This document shows, one piece after another, positions 44,289-52,480 of a stretch of DNA of 64,000 nucleotides. How positions within the stretch are numbered: position 1 is the first letter of the stretch; every line of letters begins with the position of its first letter. The notes under the pieces are model-generated. The model was not told the origin of the DNA and did no database searches. It saw only the letters and a list, made by a program, of their open reading frames with translations. Location of the stretch: the NCBI GenBank assembly GCA_016195915.1, contig JACPYS010000049.1, positions 124,001-188,000 on the forward strand. Direction: 5' to 3'. Both the position numbers and the translations under genes were made by a program. The stretch is from Betaproteobacteria bacterium. Its GTDB lineage: Bacteria > Pseudomonadota > Gammaproteobacteria > Burkholderiales > SG8-39.

Positions 44289-45257
44289 TCACTTGCCGCC
44301 TTTTGCTCGCGCCGCGCGGTATACCTCGGTCTCGGGGTGGAATGCCGCCCAGGCGAACCAGAATAGCGTCGTCGCGACAAGCGGCTGGCCCTTTGCGTCG
44401 AAAGCCTCGGCCGACTGGTGCTCCCTGCTGTATCGAATCCGCACGGAACGTCCGGAGACAGTGTCGACAAATTCGCCCGCCGCTTTTGCCAACTCGACAA
44501 ACGGGTACGCCTTCGCCTTGCCCTCGAGCACGACACCCAGCACGCGCTCCTTCGGATGGAATCCCTCGGCGCGAAAGCGCACGGGGAAGATCAGTTCGGC
44601 AGATTTTTCGTATCCCGCATAGGGGTCGCGATCGTAGTCGCGCGCAATACCTGTCTTCTGGGTCAATACCAGGGATTCGGGATGCCGTGCACGCCAGTCC
44701 CGCCAGGTCGTGTGCGCGAGCGGCACGGCGGTGAGCGATGCCGTCTTCAACGGCCCGGCGACCGCCTGCGCCCGGATCTGCGACCACAGCGATTGCGTCT
44801 CGCGGTCGTAAAGCAACACGTCGCTGTTGTACAGCAGACCCGAGACACCGAACTGCAAATTGCGGCCGCCGGCCTTTGCTTCGAATGCAACGCCCGAGCC
44901 GCAGAGAGGGCAGAAAGTAACGACGATATTTTCGGCGCCAAACAGATCGTTGACCACTTCGTGCCAATTCAGAATGCGGATCGGGTAGGCCTTGGCAATG
45001 CCATTGCGAAAGATTGCGAGAACCATGTCCTCGGGCGGCAGGTTTCTCGCCTCGCGTGCATTCACGAAAGTCGGACGATCGATTGCGGGGATCCCGTCCT
45101 TCGGCGGCCCGCCTTGCAGGATTTCCTCTACCGGAACCAACGCACCGGCGAGATCGAAACCATTTCGCATTGGCTCCGCGAAAGCAGCGCCCTGCGCAAG
45201 AAGCATTGCAGCCACCGCCAACGCGAGTTTGAGCGTTTGACCCGTCCGGTATCCCAT
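44289..45257 (-). CDS. DUF3179 exported protein (3)
   Basis: A 322-residue exported protein with a signal peptide ending near 'GAAFAEP'. Core motifs are 'FRNGIAKAYPIRILNWHEVV', 'VVTFCPLCGSGVAFEAK', 'FGVSGLLYNSDVLLYDRETQ', 'AHTTWRDWRARHPESLVL' and the C-terminal 'LFWFAWAAFHPETEVY'. The central CxxC (CPLC) resembles thiol redox or metal sites. It is the last gene of a leftward set with a DoxX-like protein, a peroxiredoxin and a dehalogenase, so an oxidative-stress context is likely. Confidence 0.83.
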   Translation of the reverse strand: MGYRTGQTLKLALAVAAMLLAQGAAFAEPMRNGFDLAGALVPVEEILQGGPPKDGIPAIDRPTFVNAREARNLPPEDMVLAIFRNGIAKAYPIRILNWHEVVNDLFGAENIVVTFCPLCGSGVAFEAKAGGRNLQFGVSGLLYNSDVLLYDRETQSLWSQIRAQAVAGPLKTASLTAVPLAHTTWRDWRARHPESLVLTQKTGIARDYDRDPYAGYEKSAELIFPVRFRAEGFHPKERVLGVVLEGKAKAYPFVELAKAAGEFVDTVSGRSVRIRYSREHQSAEAFDAKGQPLVATTLFWFAWAAFHPETEVYRAARAKGGK

Positions 45258-45278
45258 GACCGCCTCCGCAAGGCGCCG

Positions 45279-45989
45279 TCAGGCGCCGAGTTGGTCCACG
45301 AGCGAAGGAAAATCGTCCACCACGATATCGTGCGCGGGGTTGGGTAGCGGGTCGGGCGGACCTGCGGGCCCCCATTCGGCGGGACGCTTCACGAACGCGC
45401 TCTTGTATCCGCAGGCGCGCGCAGCGTTCAGGTCGAAGTTGTGGCAGGCGATCATCAGGATCTCGGAGGGATCGAGCTGCAGCCACTTTGCCGCCGTGTG
45501 GTAGGCCTCCGGTCGCGGCTTGCAATAGCCGATCATCTCGCAGGAGATGATGGCGTCCCAGTCGAAGCCGTTCCTGCGCGAGACATCAATCACCAGCGAG
45601 GTCGTGAGCAGCGTAAAGGACGCAACGACATACTTGCGCCGCAGGCGCGCGAGCGCCTGCGGAAAATCCGGCCAGGCATCGAGCGCGTGCCAGGTACGCC
45701 AGATCGCGTCGCGGTCTTCGGCGGTCAGCGCGTCGAGCCGGAAATGCGCGATCACCTCGTCAAGCACCCGGCCGTGGACGTCGTCGAAGTTGAACGCCGG
45801 ATTGACCTGCCCGACCATGCTCTTCATCGAGCGGCGGCGGTACTCGTTCGTAACTTCGTGCCAGTCAGAATCGAGGCCGCGCCGCGCGCCGGCAGCGGCG
45901 AATGCGGCGCTGATGCCGCCATGCCAGTCCAGGATCGTGCCGCCGGTATCGAAGGTCAGCGCCTTGATCGTGCCGCTGACCGGGTTCAT
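45279..45989 (-). CDS. HAD-superfamily hydrolase, haloacid dehalogenase type II-like
   Basis: A 236-residue HAD protein from ATG 45989. Motif I is 'KALTFDTGGTILDWHGG' (nucleophile Asp), motif II 'VASFTLLTTS', motif III Lys in 'GYCKPRPEAYHTAAKWL', motif IV 'MIACHNFDLNAARACGYKSA'. The 'TILDW' start and 'NxDL' loop resemble L-2-haloacid dehalogenases. The diagnostic Arg/Asn set cannot be verified by eye, so phosphatase activity is also possible. The start overlaps the peroxiredoxin stop by four bases. Confidence 0.82.
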   Translation of the reverse strand: MNPVSGTIKALTFDTGGTILDWHGGISAAFAAAGARRGLDSDWHEVTNEYRRRSMKSMVGQVNPAFNFDDVHGRVLDEVIAHFRLDALTAEDRDAIWRTWHALDAWPDFPQALARLRRKYVVASFTLLTTSLVIDVSRRNGFDWDAIISCEMIGYCKPRPEAYHTAAKWLQLDPSEILMIACHNFDLNAARACGYKSAFVKRPAEWGPAGPPDPLPNPAHDIVVDDFPSLVDQLGA

Positions 45990-46513
45990 GCGTCCCCCCG
46001 CGCCGGGTAGTTCTTCGGGATCACGAAATCGAGGCTCTGCAGGATCTCGTTGAAATGCGGACGGCCGAAGGGCATGGTGGAGGTGGTACCCCAGTACAGG
46101 GTTCCATCCGGTCGCACGATGAACAGCCCCGGTTCGTTGAAGAGGTCGGGTTCCACCACACCGGCGGAAGTCGTGCCGTTGGAGCGGGAGACGTAAAGGC
46201 CCCACTTGCGCGCGTCCTCGATCGACAGGCCATGCGCAACACGCAGGTTGGTCAGGCCCCAGCCGGATTTCGCCTGCTCGGTGCGATCCGGTCGATCGGA
46301 GCTTGCTGCGATAACCGATACTCCGCGCTTTTCGAAATCCGGGAGCAACCCATCAAGTTCAGACAGATAACGCCGGCAGATGGGGCAATGCAACCCGCGG
46401 TAGAACACGACCATCGTGAAATGCTGCGGCTTTTCGGCCCCAAGGGAGAAGCGCCCCCCGCCCGCGAGATTGAGTTCCAGCGCGGGGACGGGTTTGTTTG
46501 GCATGAGTGGCAT
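45986..46513 (-). CDS. Peroxiredoxin-like (AhpC/TSA family) protein
   Basis: A 175-residue thioredoxin-fold protein from ATG 46513, chosen for the GGAGGA site; the GTG seven codons earlier lacks one. The active-site region is 'VVFYRGLHCPICRRYLSELD', with a CPIC motif where peroxiredoxins have a single peroxidatic Cys; 'VSVIAASSDRPDRTEQAKSG' and 'GLFIVRPDGTLYWGTTSTM' follow. This Prx-like branch is common in proteobacteria. It lies 63 bases after the DoxX-like gene. Confidence 0.85.
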   Translation of the reverse strand: MPLMPNKPVPALELNLAGGGRFSLGAEKPQHFTMVVFYRGLHCPICRRYLSELDGLLPDFEKRGVSVIAASSDRPDRTEQAKSGWGLTNLRVAHGLSIEDARKWGLYVSRSNGTTSAGVVEPDLFNEPGLFIVRPDGTLYWGTTSTMPFGRPHFNEILQSLDFVIPKNYPARGDA

Positions 46514-46576
46514 TCGCGGATCCTCCGGACTCACAGGGTTGGTGAAAGAAATCGTTCCAGCAGTTGCTAAGTTGCG

Positions 46577-47026
46577 TTAAACCGGCGTCTTGCCTGCTGA
46601 TGTCCGACCGATACCGGTTGACTTCCCGTCCGCCGACCACAGCGTGTCGAGGTCGCGCAACGCATAGAGCGCATAACACGCCGCAAGCATCGGCCAGGCC
46701 GCGAAGAAGAGCAGCGTGTTCGTCTCATACGGGTTGATGTACTGCTGGTACGACGCAAGCGTGGAAATGGCGTGCAGGACGAGCACGGCGCCGTAGGTTA
46801 CGCGTCTGCGCAGTCCCGCCACGAAGGCGGCGATGAGCAGCAATTCAATGGCCCCCAGCGCGTATGAAACGGTACTCGACATGCCCGCGACGAGGAAGTA
46901 CTTCTTGAACACGCTCGCGGCGTGTTCCGGCCTGATGAATTTGTCGAGTGTCCACACCAGCCTGACGACGAAAACGCCGATGCGCAGAAGAAGCAGGGGC
47001 AAGCGGAGTCTTGCGGCAATTTCCAT
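46577..47026 (-). CDS. DoxX-like membrane protein
   Basis: A 149-residue inner-membrane protein with four hydrophobic segments ('LPLLLLRIGVFVVRLVWTLD', 'AIELLLIAAFVAGLRRRVTY', 'LFFAAWPMLAACYALYALRD'). The 'RPEHAASVFKKYFLV' loop resembles other DoxX/DoxD-like proteins. It is the first gene of the leftward set that continues with the peroxiredoxin-like gene, and has a TGTAAG-type promoter about 145 bases upstream. Confidence 0.7.
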   Translation of the reverse strand: MEIAARLRLPLLLLRIGVFVVRLVWTLDKFIRPEHAASVFKKYFLVAGMSSTVSYALGAIELLLIAAFVAGLRRRVTYGAVLVLHAISTLASYQQYINPYETNTLLFFAAWPMLAACYALYALRDLDTLWSADGKSTGIGRTSAGKTPV

Positions 47027-47169
47027 AGTGGAACTCCTTCGATGCTGTGAATCTTGGATCGCGGATCAACTGACGGCGACTTCGCGGACAGTATTCTCCT
47101 TTCCGGGGCGAGTTCCCTCCTCGAAGCGTTCGCATCAGCGTGGGGTCCGCGCACGAACACGTGGCAAGG

Positions 47170-47201
47170 TATCAGTCGGCCCCCACGGGCGATTTCTTAC
47201 A
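47170..47201 (-). promoter_or_regulatory. Putative ECF promoter (TGTAAG motif) upstream of DoxX-like gene
   Basis: Leftward TGTAAG (47201-47196), 18-base spacer, GACTGATA (47177-47170). It is back to back with a second, rightward copy at 47228. Confidence 0.5.
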
Positions 47202-47227
47202 CCATCCCGGGCGAGCGGGCGCGTGGT

Positions 47228-47259
47228 TGTAAGGAATCCCGGCCAGGACCCGACTTTCG
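47228..47259 (+). promoter_or_regulatory. Putative ECF promoter (TGTAAG motif) upstream of bdhA
   Basis: Rightward TGTAAG (47228-47233), 18-base spacer, GACTTTCG (47252-47259), about 30 bases before the bdhA start. The -10 part is the weakest of the seven copies in the window. Confidence 0.45.
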
Positions 47260-47289
47260 ATGGTGAACGCATCTCATCTGAGGACCACG

Positions 47290-48072
47290 ATGCTCAAGGG
47301 CAAGACGGCGCTCGTGACCGGCTCGACCAGCGGTATCGGGCAAGGCGTCGCCGAAGCGCTCGCCGCGCGCGGAGCCAACGTGATTCTCAACGGGTTCGGT
47401 CCCGCTGACGAGGTCGAGCGGTTGCGCGCGAAGATTGCTTCGGAGCATGGCGTCGAGGCACGTTACGCGGCTGCGGACATGAGCGAACCTGAAGCCATCG
47501 AGTCGATGATGCGGCGGGCGATCGGGGAATTCGGCGCGGTCGACGTTCTCGTCAACAACGCCGGCATTCAGTTCGTCTCGCCGATCGAGGACTTCCCGGC
47601 CGGCAAATGGGACGCGATCATCGCAATCAACCTCACTGCCGCGTTTCACACGATTCGTCACGCCGTCGCGCCGATGAAACAGCGCAGATGGGGCCGCATC
47701 ATCAATATTGCATCGGCGCACGCACTGGTTGCCTCGCCGTTTAAGTCCGCCTATGTCGCAGCCAAGCACGGCATCGCCGGGCTGACGAAAACCGTGGCGC
47801 TCGAGGTCGCAGAGCACGGCATTACCGTCAACGCGATCTGTCCCGGGTACGTGCTGACGCCGCTGGTGGAAAAGCAGATTCCGGATACCGCGAAAGCACG
47901 CGGCATCACCGCCGAGCAGGTGGTGAACGACGTCCTGCTCGCTGCCCAGCCGACTAAGCAATTTGTCACGGTCAACCAGGTCGCCGCAACGGCCGTTTTC
48001 CTCGCCAGTGAGGACGCAGCTTCGTTGACCGGAGTTATCTTGCCGATCGATGGCGGCTGGACCGCACACTAG
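47290..48072 (+). CDS. bdhA: 3-hydroxybutyrate dehydrogenase
   Basis: A 260-residue short-chain dehydrogenase from ATG 47290 (GAGGA site). The NAD-binding motif is 'ALVTGSTSGIGQGVAEALAA', with 'VLVNNAGIQFVSPIEDFP', catalytic Ser in 'IINIASAHALVASPFKSAY', and Tyr/Lys in 'SAYVAAKHGIAGLTKTVALE'. 'CPGYVLTPLVEKQIPDTAKA' is characteristic of D-3-hydroxybutyrate dehydrogenase, which makes acetoacetate during polyhydroxybutyrate breakdown. It is the first gene of an operon with acetoacetate decarboxylase and a patatin-like protein. Confidence 0.9.
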   Translation: MLKGKTALVTGSTSGIGQGVAEALAARGANVILNGFGPADEVERLRAKIASEHGVEARYAAADMSEPEAIESMMRRAIGEFGAVDVLVNNAGIQFVSPIEDFPAGKWDAIIAINLTAAFHTIRHAVAPMKQRRWGRIINIASAHALVASPFKSAYVAAKHGIAGLTKTVALEVAEHGITVNAICPGYVLTPLVEKQIPDTAKARGITAEQVVNDVLLAAQPTKQFVTVNQVAATAVFLASEDAASLTGVILPIDGGWTAH

Positions 48073-48082
48073 GCGGGCGCGT

Positions 48083-48856
48083 ATGAATGCGGCCGAAATT
48101 CTCCAGTTGCCCTCGATTCCCATGGCGTCGCCCTCCTACCCGCGAGGGCCGTACCGTTTCATCGACCGCGAATATCTGATCGTCACCTACGAATCGGACC
48201 CGCTGGCGATCCGGGCGGCACTGCCCGAACCGCTCGAACCCGATGGCAGCAATACCGTCCTGTACGAATTCATCCGCATGCCGGACTCGGCCGGCTTCGG
48301 CGACTATACGGAAAGCGGCGTCGTGATCCCGGCGCTGTATCTGGGCGAGCACGTCAATTTCACCGCCCAGATGTATCTGGACGACGAACCGCCGATCGCC
48401 GGCGGCCGCGAGATCTGGGGGTTCCCGAAGAAACACGCCGATCCGAAGCTCTCGATCAGGCACGACACGCTCACCGGCGTTTTAGAGTACGCGGGGATCG
48501 TCGTAGCCGTCGCGACCATGGGCTACAAGCATCAGCATCTGCTGTATGACGTTAAGGGCCGCAAGCAGTGCAGCTCGGACTCGATCGTCGAGAAGATGAG
48601 CAAGACCCACGTGAATCTCAAGCTGATTCCCGACGTTGACGGCACCCCGGCGATCGCGCAACTGGTGGGGTACAACCTCACCGATATTCAGGTGAAAGGC
48701 GCATGGTCGGGACCGTCCCGGCTCCAGTTGTTCGCTCACGTAAACGCTCCCGTGGCCGATCTGCCGGTGCGCGATGTCGTGGGTGGCCTGCACTTCGTTA
48801 CGGACCTCACGCTGCCGTTTGGGCGCGTCCTTCACGACTACAAGCACGTTCGCTGA
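48083..48856 (+). CDS. adc: Acetoacetate decarboxylase
   Basis: A 257-residue enzyme from ATG 48083. Family segments are 'GPYRFIDREYLIVTYESDPL', 'VNFTAQMYLDDEPPIAGGRE' and 'IWGFPKKHADPKLSIRHDTL', where one of the paired lysines is the Schiff-base Lys. 'ELPVRDVVGGLHFVTDL'-like sequence closes the barrel. It converts acetoacetate to acetone and CO2, fitting its place ten bases after bdhA. Confidence 0.92.
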   Translation: MNAAEILQLPSIPMASPSYPRGPYRFIDREYLIVTYESDPLAIRAALPEPLEPDGSNTVLYEFIRMPDSAGFGDYTESGVVIPALYLGEHVNFTAQMYLDDEPPIAGGREIWGFPKKHADPKLSIRHDTLTGVLEYAGIVVAVATMGYKHQHLLYDVKGRKQCSSDSIVEKMSKTHVNLKLIPDVDGTPAIAQLVGYNLTDIQVKGAWSGPSRLQLFAHVNAPVADLPVRDVVGGLHFVTDLTLPFGRVLHDYKHVR

Positions 48857-48869
48857 GGAGATAGAAATA

Positions 48870-50009
48870 ATGGCAGCGACACGCACGCGATCGGAATCGG
48901 CGGACCCGGGTGCCAAGGCGGCGATTCCCGGCCAGGTGGTGCTGGTGCTCCAGGGAGGCGGCGCTCTCGGCGCATTTCAGGTAGGCGTGTATGCCGCGAT
49001 GCACGAAGCGGGCATCGAACCGGACTGGGTCATCGGAACGTCGATCGGAGCGATCAACGGCGCGATTATCGCGGGGAATCGTATTGCGGACCGCCTCGAG
49101 CGGCTAAGCGCGTTCTGGGAAGCGGTGCGCGCGGATCCGCCGCTGAACCTCTGGTGGCCGAACGTGGGCAACGCGGTGGCAAATATGGGTATCTTCATGC
49201 ATGGCGTCCCGGGATTCTTCGACCCGAATCCGGGAGCGTTGTGGGGAATGCGCGCGACCCTCGGAGTCGAGCGTGCGGCATTCTACGACACTGCGGCGCT
49301 GCGCACGACGCTGCTCGGCCTGGTCGATTTCGAACGATTGAAGGAAACGCAGGTGCGCCTCTCGCTCGGAGCTGTAAGCGTGGCACACGGCGAGATGCGC
49401 TATTTCGACAGCCGCAACACCGTTCTGGGTCTGGACCACGTCATGGCATCGGGCGCGCTGCCGCCCGCGTTTCCTGCCGTAAGGATCGACGGTGAGGCGT
49501 ATTGGGACGGCGGTATCTACTCCAACACGCCGGTGGAAGCGGTGCTGGACGACAATCCGCGCCGCAATTCCGTGATCTTCGCGGCGCAGATGTGGAACCC
49601 GCGCGGCCCCGAGCCGGAATCCATCCTGCAGGTGCTCGGCCGGCAGAAGGAAATCCAATATGCAAGCCGGTCGGCCAGTCACTTGCGGCGCCAGGATCAG
49701 ATTCACCGGCTGCGCCACGTCATTCGCGAACTCGCCCGCCGACTGCCCGACAAAGCGCGCGATGAGCCCGGTGTGCTCGAACTTGAATCCTACGGCTGCG
49801 CAACGCGCATGCACCTTATCAACCTGCTCGCTCCGGGAGTCGAGGGTGAAGACCTCAATCGGGACATCGATTTCACCAGCGCAGGGATCAGCACACGCCG
49901 CGACGCGGGCTATGCCGCCGCCCGGCGAGCGATTGAAAAGCAGCCTTGGCTGCGCGAGGGTGAATTGCTCGACGGCATCGTCGCTCACGATGCCGCATCG
50001 GTGAGATAG
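48870..50009 (+). CDS. Patatin-like phospholipase family protein (DUF3734 type)
   Basis: A 379-residue serine hydrolase from ATG 48870 (GAGGAG site). The oxyanion loop is 'LVLQGGGALGAFQVGVYAAM', the nucleophile motif 'VIGTSIGAINGAIIAGN' (GTSIG) and the catalytic Asp motif 'YWDGGIYSNTP'. The C-terminal DUF3734 region contains 'PRGPEPESILQVLGRQKEIQ'. It commonly follows bdhA and adc in betaproteobacteria, so a role in polyhydroxybutyrate granule or lipid turnover is likely. The last 122 bases are overlapped by a convergent gene. Confidence 0.88.
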   Translation: MAATRTRSESADPGAKAAIPGQVVLVLQGGGALGAFQVGVYAAMHEAGIEPDWVIGTSIGAINGAIIAGNRIADRLERLSAFWEAVRADPPLNLWWPNVGNAVANMGIFMHGVPGFFDPNPGALWGMRATLGVERAAFYDTAALRTTLLGLVDFERLKETQVRLSLGAVSVAHGEMRYFDSRNTVLGLDHVMASGALPPAFPAVRIDGEAYWDGGIYSNTPVEAVLDDNPRRNSVIFAAQMWNPRGPEPESILQVLGRQKEIQYASRSASHLRRQDQIHRLRHVIRELARRLPDKARDEPGVLELESYGCATRMHLINLLAPGVEGEDLNRDIDFTSAGISTRRDAGYAAARRAIEKQPWLREGELLDGIVAHDAASVR

Positions 50010-50607
50010 AGCATCTGCCTCGATCGCGATTGGGCTCGACCGGCCGGGAAACGATCACGCTCAGCTGGTCGGCACCCCCGACGTATTTCCCGTCGATCCA
50101 GATTTGCGGAACCGTGATCGGTGTCCGGGGGCCGACAACGGGTTTCACACGGGCCAGCATCTCGTACATGTCTCCGGGGTTGGCCACGACGTCGCGGTAC
50201 GCGTAGCCGATGTTCGCAAGCTCCAGGTAGCCTCTGGCGCGCTTGCAGTGGGCGCAGCTCTCCTTGCCGAATACGTGGTTGCCCGACACCCGGCTGCGGC
50301 GAGAGTGTTTCTCGATCACGGCTCGGGTCAACACCCCGCGGTTCAATGCGCTGCCCTGGCTGATGATTCCGCCCTCGACCATCACGATCGGTGCGTGCCA
50401 GCCTGCTTTGAGCAATGGTCTCCACCACTCGCTCAGCCCGTCGCGCATATCGAGTACGACCGGAATATTCTTCAGCTCCTTGGCCATCGTGTCGAGTATC
50501 ACGTCCTTCGTCAGCGAGCACTCGCCGCAGGGAACGATTACCTTGAAAGGGCCCCAGGAACCGGCCCACCTGAAGACGGTGATCGTGATCGGTTGCATGA
50601 ATTTCAC
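49888..50607 (-). CDS. Tandem thioredoxin/glutaredoxin-fold protein with an antisense tail
   Basis: A 239-residue frame. Residues 1-100 hold a CxxC segment 'VIVPCGECSLTKDVI' in a thioredoxin-like context. Residues 110-195 are a glutaredoxin domain: 'FGKESCAHCKRARGYLELAN' (CAHC) and 'TPITVPQIWIDGKYVGGADQ'. The domain ends near residue 200; the remaining 40 residues are low-complexity, Arg-rich and run antisense through the end of the patatin gene, as if the original stop were lost. It follows a membrane-protein gene with no gap. Confidence 0.75.
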   Translation of the reverse strand: MKFMQPITITVFRWAGSWGPFKVIVPCGECSLTKDVILDTMAKELKNIPVVLDMRDGLSEWWRPLLKAGWHAPIVMVEGGIISQGSALNRGVLTRAVIEKHSRRSRVSGNHVFGKESCAHCKRARGYLELANIGYAYRDVVANPGDMYEMLARVKPVVGPRTPITVPQIWIDGKYVGGADQLSVIVSRPVEPNRDRGRCSISPMRHRERRCRRAIHPRAAKAAFQSLAGRRHSPRRGVC

Positions 50608-50979
50608 TTACCGGATAAGGCCAACCAACGCCAGAAAACCTGCGCAGAGCGCGAGTGCCAGCCCGGTTACGCCAGGCTCCGGCGAAAAAATCAGGATCAA
50701 CCCGCGGTCCTTTACCAGAGCGGAAAAACTGGACACGCAGAATGGCACGAGAAACAGTCTGAAAATCTGCCAACGATCCGGCCATGGTGTCCGACGCGTC
50801 GAGACCACGCTTAGTATCAGGGCAAATCCAATGACCAGTCCGAGCCCTGCCGATGTCAGCCACATCCGTGGCGACGGGTCGAAATAGGCGCCGGCCATCA
50901 CGAAATACCAGATCAGGTAACACCACAATACCGCGCGCCCCGGGGTAAGGGTCTTCAGATACGTCACCGGCATGTGCAT
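50608..50979 (-). CDS. Small membrane protein of unknown function
   Basis: A 123-residue protein with four hydrophobic segments ('RAVLWCYLIWYFVMAGAYF', 'MWLTSAGLGLVIGFALILSV', 'IFRLFLVPFCVSSFSALV', 'PGVTGLALALCAGFLALVGL'). I do not recognise the family. Its stop adjoins the start of the glutaredoxin-like gene, so the two are likely co-translated. Confidence 0.65.
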   Translation of the reverse strand: MHMPVTYLKTLTPGRAVLWCYLIWYFVMAGAYFDPSPRMWLTSAGLGLVIGFALILSVVSTRRTPWPDRWQIFRLFLVPFCVSSFSALVKDRGLILIFSPEPGVTGLALALCAGFLALVGLIR

Positions 50980-51049
50980 CGCGATCGGACCTGCGGCTTA
51001 TCCTACCAGGCCAGCGTTGTACGCTGCCGGATCGCGTCGCGCTTGACGG

Positions 51050-51529
51050 TCAGATGCCGGCGGCGTCGCGGACGATCTTCTCGAAAATCGGGTCCAGTTC
51101 GCGCGCCATGGCAGCCAGCTCGGCGCCCCCGTAGGGCGCGAACACGGCGCTCGGAGCGCGCCACGTGACACGAGCCTTGCCGTCCGCGTCCTCCGTCACG
51201 TAGATCCGCAGTGGCGCCTCGACGCCCGCCGGCACGCTGGCCGCCAGCATCCGCACCGCATAATCGTTTCGGAACACCATCAACACCAGGTTTCCGGGGA
51301 TCTTCACGCCGCGCGCAGCCGCGCCGCGGCTGGCGCTGGCCTGCGCAACCAACCCCATCTTGTTAGCCTCGATCGCCTTTTCCAGGCGCGTGGCGAGTGC
51401 ATCAAAACCGTACGGCGAAGTTACGGTGTGGGTACCCGGCAACGCCGTGATAGATTGAGCAAACGCCGCGGGCGAGGTAAACATGAACGGTAATACGGCA
51501 AGAAGCGACAAACGCGCGGCTTTAAGCAT
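51050..51529 (-). CDS. Exported DUF302 protein
   Basis: A 159-residue exported protein with a signal peptide ending near 'SPAAFAQS'. DUF302 core: 'YGFDALATRLEKAIEANKMG', 'NLVLMVFRNDYAVRMLAASV', 'EAPLRIYVTEDADGKARVTW'. The family is small, often periplasmic and of unknown function; in several bacteria it is induced by oxidative or acid stress. It is divergent from the ECF sigma gene, with a TGTAAG-type promoter in the gap. Confidence 0.86.
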   Translation of the reverse strand: MLKAARLSLLAVLPFMFTSPAAFAQSITALPGTHTVTSPYGFDALATRLEKAIEANKMGLVAQASASRGAAARGVKIPGNLVLMVFRNDYAVRMLAASVPAGVEAPLRIYVTEDADGKARVTWRAPSAVFAPYGGAELAAMARELDPIFEKIVRDAAGI

Positions 51530-51563
51530 CGGGTAACCTCACGTGAAAGATTCTCCATTTCTG

Positions 51564-51594
51564 AATAGGTCGCGCTACTCGGCGGTTTCTTACA
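51564..51594 (-). promoter_or_regulatory. Putative ECF promoter (TGTAAG motif) upstream of DUF302 gene
   Basis: Leftward TGTAAG (51594-51589), 17-base spacer, GACCTATT (51571-51564), about 35 bases before the DUF302 ATG. It lies in the gap shared with the ECF sigma gene that may recognise it. Confidence 0.55.
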
Positions 51595-51678
51595 CTGCGA
51601 CGCGGCGCTGCCGCCGTGGTACATGGCAGAATGCCGCCACGCAACCTGGGCGAAACCGCGTAGGAGGGACCGGTAGGC

Positions 51679-52245
51679 ATGGAAGAGGAACTGGCGAAAT
51701 CGCTCGATTCGCATCGCAAGTACCTGTTGCGCTATGCGCTTTTTCAGTTGCGTGACCCGTCGCTCGCCGAGGACGCGGTGCAGGACACGCTCATTGCAGC
51801 ACTCACTCACGGCGATGCTTTCGAGGGGCGTTCGCAGCTTCGCACCTGGCTCATCGCCATCCTGAAGCACAAGGTCATCGATCAGATCAGAAAACGCAAT
51901 CGAGGGCTGCCCGCGGATGCCTTGTCGCTCGGCGAGGAGGACGAATCCGCCGACAGCTCGTTCAACACAAGAGGCCGATGGGTCGATCCGCCCGCGGACT
52001 GGGGCCTGCCCGACGCCGCCCTCGAGTCGAAACAGTTCTGGCGCGTGTATCAGGAGTGCTGCCGGCGGATGTCGAAACGCCACGCAATGATTTTCTCGAT
52101 GCGCGAAGTAATGGAAATTTCAGCCGAGGAAATCTGTAAGAAGCTGGAGATATCGACGTCCAACTTGCACGTGATCCTTTACCGGGCGAGATTGAGCTTG
52201 CGCTCCTGCGTTACCAAGAACTGGTTCGGCGCCGAACATGGGTAA
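51679..52245 (+). CDS. ECF sigma factor with zinc-finger anti-sigma partner
   Basis: A 188-residue ECF sigma factor. Region 2 is 'DPSLAEDAVQDTLIAALTHG' with 'QLRTWLIAILKHKVIDQIRK'; region 4 is 'KRHAMIFSMREVMEISAEEI' and 'KLEISTSNLHVILYRARLSL'. A GGAGGG site precedes ATG. It overlaps the small anti-sigma gene by eight bases. It is divergent from DUF302, whose promoter carries a motif repeated upstream of several right-half genes. Confidence 0.88.
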   Translation: MEEELAKSLDSHRKYLLRYALFQLRDPSLAEDAVQDTLIAALTHGDAFEGRSQLRTWLIAILKHKVIDQIRKRNRGLPADALSLGEEDESADSSFNTRGRWVDPPADWGLPDAALESKQFWRVYQECCRRMSKRHAMIFSMREVMEISAEEICKKLEISTSNLHVILYRARLSLRSCVTKNWFGAEHG

Positions 52246-52471
52246 GCTGATGTATTCGTGCGAGCAGGCCTCGATGCTGTCGTCGCGGGCGATGGACGAG
52301 CCGCTGGCGCCTTTGGAGCGGATTCAGTTGAGGTTTCACCTGATGATGTGCACGGGATGCACCAGTTTCTCACATCAGATCGCATTTCTCCGCCGCGCGT
52401 CGCAAAAGGTACCCGAGGCGCTCGAAACGGACGAAGACAGCCGCGCGGACGAGCCGCGCTCGAGAGGATGA
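52238..52471 (+). CDS. Small zinc-finger anti-sigma factor (zf-HC2 type)
   Basis: A 77-residue cytoplasmic protein. Cys8 ('YSCEQAS'), then 'LRFHLMMCTGCTSFSHQ' with the His-x3-Cys-x2-Cys pattern of zinc-binding anti-sigma (ZAS) domains. There is no membrane segment, so release of the sigma factor would be by a soluble signal, for example thiol oxidation with zinc loss. Translationally coupled to the sigma gene. Confidence 0.82.
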   Translation: MGKLMYSCEQASMLSSRAMDEPLAPLERIQLRFHLMMCTGCTSFSHQIAFLRRASQKVPEALETDEDSRADEPRSRG

Positions 52472-52480
52472 TCAGGGCGC

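Noticed and set aside
49373-49405. TGTAAG motif inside the patatin gene
   Set aside because: No G(T/A)C block at the right distance and fully within coding sequence.
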